From JBFXDI01 sp050181295 (lineage in GTDB: Bacteria > Pseudomonadota > Alphaproteobacteria > Rhizobiales > Aestuariivirgaceae): DNA of 8,728 nt. Shown here piece after piece: positions 1 to 6,256 of the stretch; position 1 is the first letter of the stretch; every line of letters begins with the position of its first letter. The translations under genes and the position numbers were made by a program. Location of the stretch: positions 1 to 8,728 of the forward strand of contig JBFXDI010000154.1 in NCBI GenBank assembly GCA_050181295.1. Direction: 5' to 3'. The notes beneath the pieces are model-generated. The model saw only the letters and a program-made list of their open reading frames with translations. It was not told the origin of the DNA and did no database searches.

Positions 1-1
1 T

Positions 2-1219
2 GCCGTCGTGCTGAGGACGCCACTCGGCACGGTGGTGCATTCCGGCGACTGGAAGATCGACCGCAACCCGACGATCCCGCCGCGCATGGACGAAGCGCGC
101 TTGCGCACCATAGGCCAGGAGGGGGTGCGGGCACTTATCTGCGATTCGACCAATGTGGTGCGCGACGGGTATTCCCCGTCGGAGTCGGAAGTCGAGGAGA
201 CACTGACCGAAGTCGTGGCCAAGGCCCGCAGGCGCGTGGCGATCACCACGTTCGCCTCCCATGTCGGCCGCGTCACCTCGGCTGTGCGGGCGGCGCGCAA
301 GGCGGACAGGGAAGTGGTGCTGGCAGGACGCGCCATGCGCACGGTCGTCGAGGCCGCCCGCTCGGTCGGCCTGCTTGCCGACGCCGGTCAGTTTCTCGAC
401 GAGGATGCGATTGGCTTCCTGCCGCCTGAACGCGTGCTCTTGCTCTGCACGGGAAGCCAGGGCGAGCCGCGTGCGGCCATGGCCCGGATCGCGGAGGACA
501 CGCATCCCAACATCGCGCTCGAGAAGGGCGACCTCGCCATCTTCTCCTCGCGCACCATTCCCGGCAACGAGAAGGCCGTCTCGGCCGTCATGAACGCGCT
601 GGCGCGTCGCGGCATCGAGATCCTGGGCTCGGAAGACGCGCTTGTTCACACGAGCGGCCATCCCCGGCGTGGCGAGCTGCGGGAGATGTACGAGTGGCTG
701 AAGCCCGAGCTGGTGATTCCCAACCACGGCGAGCCGCGCCATCTGCGCCTGCAGGAGGGCTTTGCAAAGGCCTGCGGCGTTCCTGAAACACTCTATGTCG
801 AGAACGGTGAGATGGTGCGGATCGCACCGGGTCCTGCCGCGATCGTGGACGAGGCGCCGGCGGGGACCTTGCATGTGGACGGCCGCCTGATCGTGCCCTC
901 CACGGACGGTCCGGTAAAATTCCGGCGCAAGCTCTCCTTCGTCGGCATCGCCTTCGTTTCCCTGCTGCTCGATGGGCGCGGCGACGTGACGGACGAGCCG
1001 CAGCTGATCCTGGACGGGCTGCCTACCGAGACGGACGACGGAGATTCCATGCCGGAACGGCTGCTGGACGCCCTCGACCGCGCACTCGATTCGATGCCGC
1101 GCGCCCGGCGGCGTGAGGACGAGGCCGTCATCGAGACCGTACGCAACGCGCTTCGTCGCGAGGCGGAGGCGCTCTGGGGAAAGCGCCCGATCGTGCATGT
1201 GACGATCCATCGGCTTTAG
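2..1219 (+). CDS. rnj: Ribonuclease J, C-terminal part (5' end outside window)
   Basis: RNase J is a zinc-dependent exo/endoribonuclease of the metallo-beta-lactamase/beta-CASP family acting in mRNA decay and rRNA maturation. The frame is open to the left edge (codons at 2-7 read A-V and join the family sequence), so the true start is upstream; about 150 residues with the HxHxDH zinc motif should be missing compared with the usual ~555. Counting the codon at 8 as residue 1, one sees HSGDWKID (11-18, the metal-ligand Asp motif), the CDSTN segment (45-49), beta-CASP signatures FASHVGR (82-88), TGSQGEPRAA (148-157) and SSRTIPGNEKA (180-190), then SGHPRRGEL (216-224) and IPNHGEPRHL (237-246) of the RNA-metabolising MBL region, followed by a C-terminal domain. 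All visible motifs are intact. It ends convergently with the ykgJ-like gene. Family assignment is firm; the function is by homology. Confidence 0.93.
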   Translation, partial: AVVLRTPLGTVVHSGDWKIDRNPTIPPRMDEARLRTIGQEGVRALICDSTNVVRDGYSPSESEVEETLTEVVAKARRRVAITTFASHVGRVTSAVRAARKADREVVLAGRAMRTVVEAARSVGLLADAGQFLDEDAIGFLPPERVLLLCTGSQGEPRAAMARIAEDTHPNIALEKGDLAIFSSRTIPGNEKAVSAVMNALARRGIEILGSEDALVHTSGHPRRGELREMYEWLKPELVIPNHGEPRHLRLQEGFAKACGVPETLYVENGEMVRIAPGPAAIVDEAPAGTLHVDGRLIVPSTDGPVKFRRKLSFVGIAFVSLLLDGRGDVTDEPQLILDGLPTETDDGDSMPERLLDALDRALDSMPRARRREDEAVIETVRNALRREAEALWGKRPIVHVTIHRL

Positions 1220-1258
1220 GGATGTATCGGAGGGGCAGCGCCCTCGCCGCCGATAAGA

Positions 1259-1278
1259 GGTGCGCGAGGGCGCGCACC
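1259..1278. terminator. GC-rich hairpin between convergent genes, possible bidirectional terminator
   Basis: A perfect 8-bp stem (GGTGCGCG at 1259-1266, CGCGCACC at 1271-1278) with an AGGG loop lies between the RNase J stop (1219) and the minus-strand gene end (1291). The position fits a shared terminator. Neither strand has a true T-tract after the stem; the minus strand has only CCTCTTATC. Intrinsic termination is therefore unproven. Confidence 0.45.
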
Positions 1279-1290
1279 CTCCCTGACCGC

Positions 1291-1680
1291 TCAATCCTCG
1301 TGATGCCAGGTGGTGGACACGTATTCCTTGTCGTTCTGGCCGGCGCGCTCGAACTTGAGGAAATCATAGTAGCCGCAGCGGGGCGTGCCCGGAAAATCGC
1401 GGCAGGCAGCCGGCCTTGCGGTGTAGATGGTGCAGCGCCGCGCCTCGGTGTCGAAGAAGCGGCAGATGCGGCCGAAATGGGGATCCGGCTTGCGGCGCAT
1501 GATCCGCTTGTAGCCGTGCTTGGCCTGGCAGAAGCGTCGCTCCGCTTCCTCCTCCGTCAGCCCGAAATGGCGCGCGAGCCGGGCGACATCCCGCTTGGTC
1601 ACAGCGATCACCGGATAGGAACAGCAATAGCCCGGACACTTGAGGCAGTCGTAGCCCTTGCTCGCCATGGCTCGACTCAT
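1291..1680 (-). CDS. YkgJ family cysteine-cluster protein (putative Zn/Fe-S cluster binder)
   Basis: A 129-residue protein with the cysteine pattern of the YkgJ/UPF0153 family: C12, C15, C19, C20 in a CLKCPGYCC block, C51, then C73, C83 in RRCTIYTARP, C93 in ACRDFPGTP, and C102. The family is thought to bind a zinc or iron-sulfur cluster; its biochemical role is not established. The start at 1680 was chosen because its ATG overlaps the queF TGA (ATGA at 1680-1677), the usual sign of translational coupling; an ATG four codons later (1668) would give 125 residues and cannot be excluded. An upstream extension of the frame to 1809 lies inside queF and is not needed. Cotranscription with queF is likely. 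No membrane segment or signal peptide is seen. Confidence 0.85.
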   Translation of the reverse strand: MSRAMASKGYDCLKCPGYCCSYPVIAVTKRDVARLARHFGLTEEEAERRFCQAKHGYKRIMRRKPDPHFGRICRFFDTEARRCTIYTARPAACRDFPGTPRCGYYDFLKFERAGQNDKEYVSTTWHHED

Positions 1681-2138
1681 CCCCGCCCGCGATAGGCGGC
1701 AACACCCTGGTCCGGCAGCCACAGGGTTTTCGGCGGATTCCCGGACTGCCAGAAGACGTCGATCGGGATGCCGCCGCGCGGGTACCAGTAGCCGGCGATC
1801 CGGAGCCATTTGGGCCTGAGCAGGTTCACGAGCGTCTCGCCGATGCCCACCGTGCAGTCCTCATGAAATGCCCCGTGATTGCGGTAGCCGAAGAGATAGA
1901 GCTTGAGAGACTTCGATTCGACCAGCCATTTCGCAGGCACGTAGTCGATCACGAGATGCGCGAAGTCGGGCTGGCCGGTGAGGGGGCAGAGCGAGGTGAA
2001 CTCCGGCGCCGTGAAGCGGACGAGATAGGTGCTGCGCGTTCGCGGGTTGGGCACCTTTTCCAGTATGCGCGGATCGACGGTCGTTGGAACCGGCACATCC
2101 CGGCCCAGCGCCTTCAGCCTCTTGATGTCCTTGGCCAT
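1677..2138 (-). CDS. queF: NADPH-dependent 7-cyano-7-deazaguanine reductase, QueF type I
   Basis: QueF reduces preQ0 to preQ1 with NADPH, a cytosolic step in making queuosine for the tRNA wobble position. The 153-residue length fits the short, single-domain (type I, YkvM-like) form. The nucleophile is C51 in FTSLCPLTGQPDFA, with D58 in the same motif. The QueF signature ESKSLKLYLFGYRNHG lies at 74-89, followed by H92-E93, which match the substrate-binding His/Glu of the Bacillus enzyme. The start ATG at 2138 is preceded by a purine-rich AAAGGGAGGC, closely spaced. The gene is transcribed away from enolase and ends in a 4-base overlap with the ykgJ-like gene. No other queuosine gene is in the window and no preQ1 riboswitch was recognised in the short leader. 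All catalytic residues are present. Confidence 0.95.
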   Translation of the reverse strand: MAKDIKRLKALGRDVPVPTTVDPRILEKVPNPRTRSTYLVRFTAPEFTSLCPLTGQPDFAHLVIDYVPAKWLVESKSLKLYLFGYRNHGAFHEDCTVGIGETLVNLLRPKWLRIAGYWYPRGGIPIDVFWQSGNPPKTLWLPDQGVAAYRGRG

Positions 2139-2192
2139 GCCTCCCTTTGCCTACGACGCGGCCTGGCCCGGCACAAGGCGCTTCCCGGCCCT

Positions 2193-2216
2193 ATGCCGCA
2201 TTGTCCACGGCGGCAT
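2193..2216. repeat. Inverted repeat ATGCCGC-N10-GCGGCAT in the queF/eno intergenic region
   Basis: Perfect 7-bp arms (2193-2199 and 2210-2216) around a 10-base spacer, in the 115-base gap between divergent queF and eno. The arms are in line with a dimeric regulator site, or a hairpin if transcribed. The right arm overlaps the spacer of the promoter candidate at 2201-2229. No regulator is assigned. Confidence 0.4.
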
Positions 2217-2229
2217 GAAGGGCTATGGA
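2201..2229 (+). promoter_or_regulatory. Candidate enolase promoter (weak)
   Basis: TTGTCC (2201-2206) and CTATGG (2223-2228) are 16 bases apart, loosely like alphaproteobacterial housekeeping promoters (TTGAC...CTAT). This would give a leader of about 18 bases before the enolase ATG. Matches are partial, and in GC-rich DNA such pairs occur by chance, so this is only a candidate. Confidence 0.25.
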
Positions 2230-2253
2230 GCCTTGCCGAAGAGAGGGAGCAGC

Positions 2254-3531
2254 ATGACCGCTATCGTCGACATCGCCGGCCGGGAGATCCTGGACAGCCG
2301 CGGCAATCCAACCGTCGAGGTCGAGGTGGTGCTGGACGACGGCTCCTTCGGCCGGGCAGCGGCTCCCTCCGGCGCCTCCACGGGCGCGCACGAGGCCGTG
2401 GAACTCAGGGATGGCGACAAGAAGCGTTACCTCGGAAAGGGCGTCACCAAGGCCGTGGCGGCCGTCAACGGCGAGATATTCGAGGCGCTGGCGGGAGCCG
2501 ATGCACGGGATCAGATCGCCATCGACCAGGCGATGATCGCGCTCGACGGCACAGCCAACAAGGGCCGCCTCGGCGCCAACGCCATCCTCGGCGTCTCGCT
2601 GGCGGTGGCGAAGGCCGCAGCCGAGTCCGCGGGCCTGCCGCTCTATCGCTATATCGGTGGACCGGCTGCCCGCATCCTGCCCGTGCCGATGATGAACATC
2701 ATCAATGGCGGAGCCCACGCCGACAATCCCATCGACTTCCAAGAATTCATGGTGATGCCGGTCGGCGCGTCGACCATGGGCGACGCCGTGCGCATGGGCG
2801 CCGAGATCTTCCACACGCTCAAAGCCGAGCTCAAGGCGCAAGGTCACAACACCAATGTGGGCGATGAAGGCGGTTTCGCGCCCGACCTGCCGAGCGCGGA
2901 AGCCGCGCTCGAGTTTGTCGTGAAGGCCATCGGCAAGGCCGGCTACGAGGCCGGAAAGGACGTGTGGATCGGTCTCGACTGCGCCTCCACGGAGTTTTTC
3001 AAGAAGGGCTCCTATGTCTATGAAGGAGAAGGCAAAAAGCGCTCCCCCAAGGAACAGGCCAGATATCTGGCCAAGATTGCCTCGGAATTTCCGATCGCCT
3101 CGATCGAGGACGGCATGGCCGAGGACGACTGGGACGGCTGGAAGGCGCTGACTGATCTTCTGGGCGCCAAGTGCCAGCTCGTTGGCGACGATCTCTTTGT
3201 GACCAATACGGCAAGGCTCAAGGACGGGATCGCCAAGGGCGTAGCCAACTCGATCCTGGTCAAGGTGAACCAGATCGGCACCCTGACCGAGACGCTGGAG
3301 GCCGTCGAGATGGCCCACAAGGCCGGCTATACGGCCGTCATGTCGCACCGGTCGGGGGAGACCGAGGACTCGACCATCGCCGACCTCGCCGTCGCCACCA
3401 ATTGCGGGCAGATCAAGACCGGGTCGCTCGCCCGCTCCGACAGGACCGCCAAGTACAACCAGCTCATCAGGATCGCCGAGGAGTTGGGGCCTCAGGGCCG
3501 TTACGCCGGCAGGTCCATCCTGCGTGCATGA
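2254..3531 (+). CDS. eno: Enolase (phosphopyruvate hydratase)
   Basis: Enolase interconverts 2-phosphoglycerate and phosphoenolpyruvate in glycolysis; in many bacteria it also associates with RNA-degradation enzymes. The product is 425 residues, the family's usual length. It opens with VDIAGREILDSRGNPTVEVE and the mobile loop SGASTGAHEA (39-48). The catalytic acid/base Glu is E205 (GDEGGFAP), the Mg ligands are D242, E285 (SIEDGMAEDDW) and D312 (VGDDLFVTN), the catalytic Lys is K337 in the enolase signature (LVKVNQIGTLTET), followed by SHRSGETED (364-372) and K388. The start at 2254 is preceded by GAGAGGGAG (2241-2249); the frame is open further upstream to 2029, but that part overlaps queF on the other strand and is not family-like. 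Enolase stands alone here, with 100 bases to the next gene. Nothing is missing or truncated. Confidence 0.98.
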   Translation: MTAIVDIAGREILDSRGNPTVEVEVVLDDGSFGRAAAPSGASTGAHEAVELRDGDKKRYLGKGVTKAVAAVNGEIFEALAGADARDQIAIDQAMIALDGTANKGRLGANAILGVSLAVAKAAAESAGLPLYRYIGGPAARILPVPMMNIINGGAHADNPIDFQEFMVMPVGASTMGDAVRMGAEIFHTLKAELKAQGHNTNVGDEGGFAPDLPSAEAALEFVVKAIGKAGYEAGKDVWIGLDCASTEFFKKGSYVYEGEGKKRSPKEQARYLAKIASEFPIASIEDGMAEDDWDGWKALTDLLGAKCQLVGDDLFVTNTARLKDGIAKGVANSILVKVNQIGTLTETLEAVEMAHKAGYTAVMSHRSGETEDSTIADLAVATNCGQIKTGSLARSDRTAKYNQLIRIAEELGPQGRYAGRSILRA

Positions 3532-3542
3532 ACGCGGCGGGC

Positions 3543-3555
3543 ACGTGCTGCACGT
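3543..3555. repeat. Perfect inverted repeat ACGTGC-T-GCACGT
   Basis: A 13-base near-perfect dyad lies 11 bases after the enolase stop and 77 bases before the next gene. The one-base centre is too small for an RNA hairpin loop, so protein binding is more plausible than termination. It could be a site for the downstream gene. No factor is recognised. Confidence 0.35.
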
Positions 3556-3574
3556 AAAGCCGTTCCGGGCACTG

Positions 3575-3586
3575 GAGCGCGCGCTC
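3575..3586. repeat. 12-base palindrome GAGCGCGCGCTC
   Basis: A perfect self-complementary 12-mer in the 100-base gap between enolase and the small exported protein. It has no loop and no T-run after it, so it is a poor intrinsic terminator. In GC-rich DNA a GC-alternating palindrome may be chance. Confidence 0.25.
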
Positions 3587-3631
3587 GCCCCAAGGTAGTA
3601 TAGCGCGGGATCATCGGGTTCGGGGGCGAAC

Positions 3632-3964
3632 GTGAGAAAACCGGCATCGCTGCTCGGCGTAGCGGCACTGGGGCTGTCGCTCGCAGCCGCTACCTCTCTG
3701 GCGGTGGCAAAAGAGGTAAAGTTTCGCGGCGACGGGCGCTCGATAAGGACGGCCATCACCATCCTCAACGCCGGCAGCCATTACATGGGCGTGCACATGG
3801 AATACGTGTATGTCAGGCAGAAGCTGCCCGGATGCAAGGTCGTCCAGCAGAGCCTTCTGGAGAAGAATGGCCGCTTCTATGACGAGCTTGTGCTTGGGAA
3901 CTGCCGGACGAAGGTGCTTTACTTCGACGTGACGCAGTTCCTCAGGCCGAAGAAGCGCCGCTAG
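3632..3964 (+). CDS. Small exported protein of unknown function
   Basis: A 110-residue protein starting with GTG after a weak GGGGGCGAA ribosome site. Residues 1-26 form a clear Sec signal peptide: MRK, a hydrophobic core rich in Leu and Ala, and a likely signal peptidase I site after AVA at residue 26. The mature part is about 84 residues, basic at the C-terminus (KKRR), with two cysteines, C68 and C91, that could form a disulfide in the periplasm. No lipobox and no second membrane segment are seen. The sequence is not recognised as any characterised family. It is followed after 91 bases by another envelope protein on the same strand, so the two may be cotranscribed. Codon use looks like that of the neighbours and gives no sign of recent transfer. 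The gene call rests on the signal peptide and a coherent GC-rich reading frame. Confidence 0.7.
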   Translation: MRKPASLLGVAALGLSLAAATSLAVAKEVKFRGDGRSIRTAITILNAGSHYMGVHMEYVYVRQKLPGCKVVQQSLLEKNGRFYDELVLGNCRTKVLYFDVTQFLRPKKRR

Positions 3965-3983
3965 CACGCGCGAATCGTCCCCG

Positions 3984-3998
3984 CATTTGCCACAAATG
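3984..3998. repeat. Short hairpin CATTTG-CCA-CAAATG
   Basis: Perfect 6-bp arms with a 3-base loop, 20 bases after the stop of the 3632-3964 gene. It is followed by an 8-base palindrome GCCTAGGC at 4007-4014. There is no T-run. It could be a weak RNA hairpin or an operator for the next gene, and no function can be assigned. Confidence 0.3.
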
Positions 3999-4055
3999 GC
4001 TGGCAAGCCTAGGCAATCTGCGGGTTGAGGTTTCGAGGCTGTGGGAACCGCCGAA

Positions 4056-4676
4056 ATGAAGACGACTTATTTGGCGATCAGCGGCTTTTGCGCGCTCGCC
4101 ACTCTGGGCCTTGGTGTCGTGCAGACTTTTGGCATCGCCAGTGCGCCTGCGCCGACGATTCAGTCGCAGGTCACGCCCGCGCCGGCGAGCGAGCCCAAGG
4201 CAGAACTCACGGTCGCGAAGCTTGAGATGGCCGCGCCCGCCGATGAGGTGACGCCGCGCCTTCTTTTCGCGCGCGGAACGCGTGACGGCGTGGTCGACCG
4301 CTATGCCATCTCGGATCTTTTCGACGGCGATGCTTCGACATTCGTGGAAACGCGGGCCGGGGACCGCGACGTGGACTTCATCGCCGAGTTCGAAGGCGGA
4401 GCCCCGCGCAAGGTCGTCGGTATCGAGTATCGCCATCCGGGAACTGCCAGGTCCGACGCCGTGGCGACGGAGATCGACGTGATCGTCCTGCCCGAGAGCG
4501 GCATGGAAGGCGGCGGCCGGGAGGTGAAAACCTTCACCATCGCAGCCGAGAAGGGGCCGCAGCTCTTTCCGATTCCGGCCACCCGCGGCAAGGGCGTGTG
4601 GATCCGCATCGCCGGCAGCAACGAAGGCCAGGATCTCATGCTCGGCGACCTGCGCCTCATCACCGCCACCCCCTGA
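4056..4676 (+). CDS. Membrane-anchored or exported protein with possible discoidin-like domain
   Basis: Taken from the ATG at 4056, the product is 206 residues; an in-frame GTG at 4041 would add five residues, and neither start has a strong ribosome site. Residues 5-28 are hydrophobic, acting as a signal peptide or uncleaved anchor (no clean cleavage motif, since Pro follows ASA). Residues 31-65 are a Pro/Ala-rich low-complexity spacer. Residues 68-203 look like a compact beta domain. The segments LFDGDASTFVET (88-99), the strand around VVGIEYRHPG and the closing VWIRIAGSNEGQDL...GDLRLI resemble the F5/8 type C (discoidin, galactose-binding-like) fold, where they typically flank a ligand site. 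That fold assignment is an inference from pattern and needs a profile search. It most likely works at the periplasmic face. Its ligand is unknown. Confidence 0.72.
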   Translation: MKTTYLAISGFCALATLGLGVVQTFGIASAPAPTIQSQVTPAPASEPKAELTVAKLEMAAPADEVTPRLLFARGTRDGVVDRYAISDLFDGDASTFVETRAGDRDVDFIAEFEGGAPRKVVGIEYRHPGTARSDAVATEIDVIVLPESGMEGGGREVKTFTIAAEKGPQLFPIPATRGKGVWIRIAGSNEGQDLMLGDLRLITATP

Positions 4677-4695
4677 GACGCGGCCGCGCCGCGTC
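4677..4695 (+). terminator. GC-rich hairpin directly after the stop codon
   Basis: A 7-bp perfect stem (GACGCGG at 4677-4683, CCGCGTC at 4689-4695) with a CCGCG loop starts at the base after the TGA at 4674-4676. The place suits a 3' end or mRNA-stability hairpin. No T-tract follows (ACCCCGTC), so it is not a typical intrinsic terminator. Confidence 0.4.
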
Positions 4696-4774
4696 ACCCC
4701 GTCATCCGGCATCAACGGCCTGTTAAGCCTCAAGCGGCATCGTCGAGACGCAACGTGCGGGGAGCGCCATTCCA

Positions 4775-5071
4775 TTGCGCCGTTTTCTGTTCGATCTGGC
4801 CGTCACGGCCGTGTGCCTGAGCCTTCTCGGCTTCGTCACCTGGCATGGCCTCTATGGTTCGCGAAGCCTCGACCGGTCGCGGGCGCTGGACGAGCGCGTG
4901 GAGACGCTGGAGGCTTCGCTGTCCTCGGTCCGGGCCGAACGGGAAGCCTTCGAATCGCAGGTTCGTCTCCTGCGGCCGGACAGCATCGATCCTGACCTGG
5001 TCGGCGAGCTCGCGCGGAAGACTCTCGGCTTCACCCGTCAAGGCGATATCGTCGTCGATCTCGGCCGGTAG
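4775..5071 (+). CDS. ftsB: Cell division protein FtsB/DivIC family (septum formation initiator)
   Basis: A 98-residue bitopic membrane protein. FtsB works with FtsL and FtsQ in the divisome, which activates septal peptidoglycan synthesis by FtsWI. The layout is as expected: a short cytoplasmic N-terminus (MRRFLFD), one transmembrane segment (about 7-25), a coiled coil (about 33-68, heptad-like ERVETLEASLSSVRAERE), and the family's C-terminal block LRPDSIDPDLVGELARKTLGF (66-86). The start is TTG at 4775, with GGGGAG at 4759-4764 ten bases upstream; no ATG or GTG start upstream gives a better protein, though an internal start cannot be formally excluded. It lies 143 bases upstream of pdhA on the same strand, a neighbourhood often seen in alphaproteobacteria. 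No truncation is seen. Confidence 0.9.
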   Translation: MRRFLFDLAVTAVCLSLLGFVTWHGLYGSRSLDRSRALDERVETLEASLSSVRAEREAFESQVRLLRPDSIDPDLVGELARKTLGFTRQGDIVVDLGR

Positions 5072-5074
5072 GCC

Positions 5075-5088
5075 GCCCCGATTGGGGC
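5075..5088. repeat. Small hairpin GCCCC-GATT-GGGGC after ftsB
   Basis: Five-bp arms and a GATT loop, starting four bases after the ftsB stop and followed by TGTATTCC. It may mark the ftsB mRNA end but is short and lacks a T-run. The rest of the gap to pdhA shows no convincing promoter: TTGTCA at 5147-5152 has no suitable -10 partner, and TATCAT at 5111-5116 has no good -35. Confidence 0.25.
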
Positions 5089-5198
5089 TGTATTCCGTCT
5101 CCTCCCAAGCTATCATCGCCAAAACCAGCACCGGCTCCCGCCGGCATTGTCAGTGGCCGCGTTTCCGGACACGTCCCCGCCTTACCCGGAACGGCTTT

Positions 5199-5205
5199 AA
5201 GGAGG
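5199..5205 (+). promoter_or_regulatory. Strong ribosome-binding site of pdhA (decides the start)
   Basis: AAGGAGG at 5199-5205 abuts an in-frame ATG at 5206 (no spacing) and lies nine bases before a second ATG at 5215. Only the second has workable spacing, so pdhA is started at 5215. Confidence 0.75.
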
Positions 5206-5214
5206 ATGCGCACA

Positions 5215-6243
5215 ATGGCGAAGACCGCCCGCAAGGTGGCGAAGCCCGAGGAAGGCAAAAAGTCGGAAAAACCGCAGCTCGGCAAGGAAGACGCCCTCCA
5301 GGCCTACCGCGACATGCTGCTCATCCGCCGCTTTGAGGAGAAGGCAGGCCAGCTCTACGGCATGGGAGCCATCGGCGGCTTCTGCCACCTCTATATCGGG
5401 CAGGAAGCCGTGGTGGTCGGCATGCAGATGGCGCTCAAGGACGGCGACCAGGTGGTGACCTCCTACCGCGATCACGGCCACATGCTGGCCTGCGGCATGG
5501 ATCCCAAGGGCGTGATGGCCGAGCTCACCGGCCGCCGCGGCGGCTATTCCAAGGGCAAGGGCGGCTCCATGCACATGTTCAGCCGCGAGAAGGCATTCTT
5601 CGGCGGCCATGGCATCGTCGGCGCGCAGGTGCCGATCGGGGCCGGCCTCGCTTTCGCCGACCGCTACCTCGGCAACGGCCATGTGAGCGTGACCTATTTC
5701 GGCGAGGGCGCCGCCAACCAGGGGCAGGTCTACGAGACCTTCAACATGGCTTCGCTGTGGAAGCTGCCGGCGATCTTCGTGATCGAGAACAACCGCTATG
5801 CGATGGGCACGGCGGTCACCCGGTCGGCCGCCAAGTCCGAGGAGCTCTATAACCGGGGCTCCGTCTACGGCATTCCCGGCCGTCAGGTCGACGGCATGGA
5901 CGTCGGCGCGGTCAAGGCGGCGGGCGCGGAGGCAGTCGCGCATTGCCGCGGCGGGGATGGCCCCTACATCCTGGAAATGATGACCTACCGCTATCGCGGC
6001 CACTCGATGTCCGATCCGGCGAAGTATCGCACCCGCGAGGAAGTGCAGAAGATGCGCGACGAGCAGGATCCGATCGAGCGCCTGAAGAAGCAGATGATCG
6101 AGAGGAAGCTCGCGAGCGAAGGGGACCTCAAGGAGATCGACGGCAAGATCAGGGCGGTGGTCGCGGAAGCAGCGGAGTTCGCCCAGTCCGATCCCGAGCC
6201 CGATCCATCCGAGCTCTGGACCGACATCTACGCGGCGGCCTGA
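5215..6243 (+). CDS. pdhA: Pyruvate dehydrogenase E1 component, alpha subunit
   Basis: The 342-residue alpha subunit of heterotetrameric E1 decarboxylates pyruvate with thiamine diphosphate and passes the acetyl group to lipoyl domains. A Lys-rich head (1-24) precedes the catalytic domain. Visible motifs are LIRRFEEKAGQLY (36-48), GFCHLYIGQEA (55-65), SYRDHGH (83-89), GGSMHMF (116-122), and the TPP/Mg motif from GEGAANQG (163-170) to IENNR (190-194). The loop YRYRGHSMSDPAKYRTREEV (258-277) is the region that is phosphorylated in mitochondrial E1-alpha; bacterial regulation there is not implied. The start at 5215 is set by the AAGGAGG at 5199-5205. It is followed after 13 bases by pdhB, which has its own AGGAG, so they form one operon. 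All cofactor residues are present. Confidence 0.97.
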   Translation: MAKTARKVAKPEEGKKSEKPQLGKEDALQAYRDMLLIRRFEEKAGQLYGMGAIGGFCHLYIGQEAVVVGMQMALKDGDQVVTSYRDHGHMLACGMDPKGVMAELTGRRGGYSKGKGGSMHMFSREKAFFGGHGIVGAQVPIGAGLAFADRYLGNGHVSVTYFGEGAANQGQVYETFNMASLWKLPAIFVIENNRYAMGTAVTRSAAKSEELYNRGSVYGIPGRQVDGMDVGAVKAAGAEAVAHCRGGDGPYILEMMTYRYRGHSMSDPAKYRTREEVQKMRDEQDPIERLKKQMIERKLASEGDLKEIDGKIRAVVAEAAEFAQSDPEPDPSELWTDIYAAA

Positions 6244-6256
6244 AGGAGCGCAGAGC

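Noticed and set aside
1222..1695. 157-residue plus-strand frame after RNase J
   Set aside because: It lies antisense to the ykgJ-like gene, whose cysteine motifs are unmistakable. The plus-strand product has no recognisable domain or good ribosome site.
2029..2253. N-terminal extension of enolase by 75 residues
   Set aside because: The extension overlaps the start of queF on the other strand, does not resemble enolase, and the ATG at 2254 has a ribosome site and gives the usual length.
2191..3768. 525-residue open frame on the minus strand opposite enolase
   Set aside because: It is antisense to a certain enolase gene and its composition (rich in H, R, G, D) is that of a mirrored GC-rich coding frame. 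No family is recognisable.
5072..5198. Promoter or operator for the pdh operon
   Set aside because: TTGTCA at 5147-5152 and TATCAT at 5111-5116 each lack a properly spaced partner, and no known regulator site is recognised.
5206..5214. Earlier pdhA start at the ATG at 5206
   Set aside because: The GGAGG touches this ATG with no spacing, while the ATG at 5215 has nine bases of spacing.
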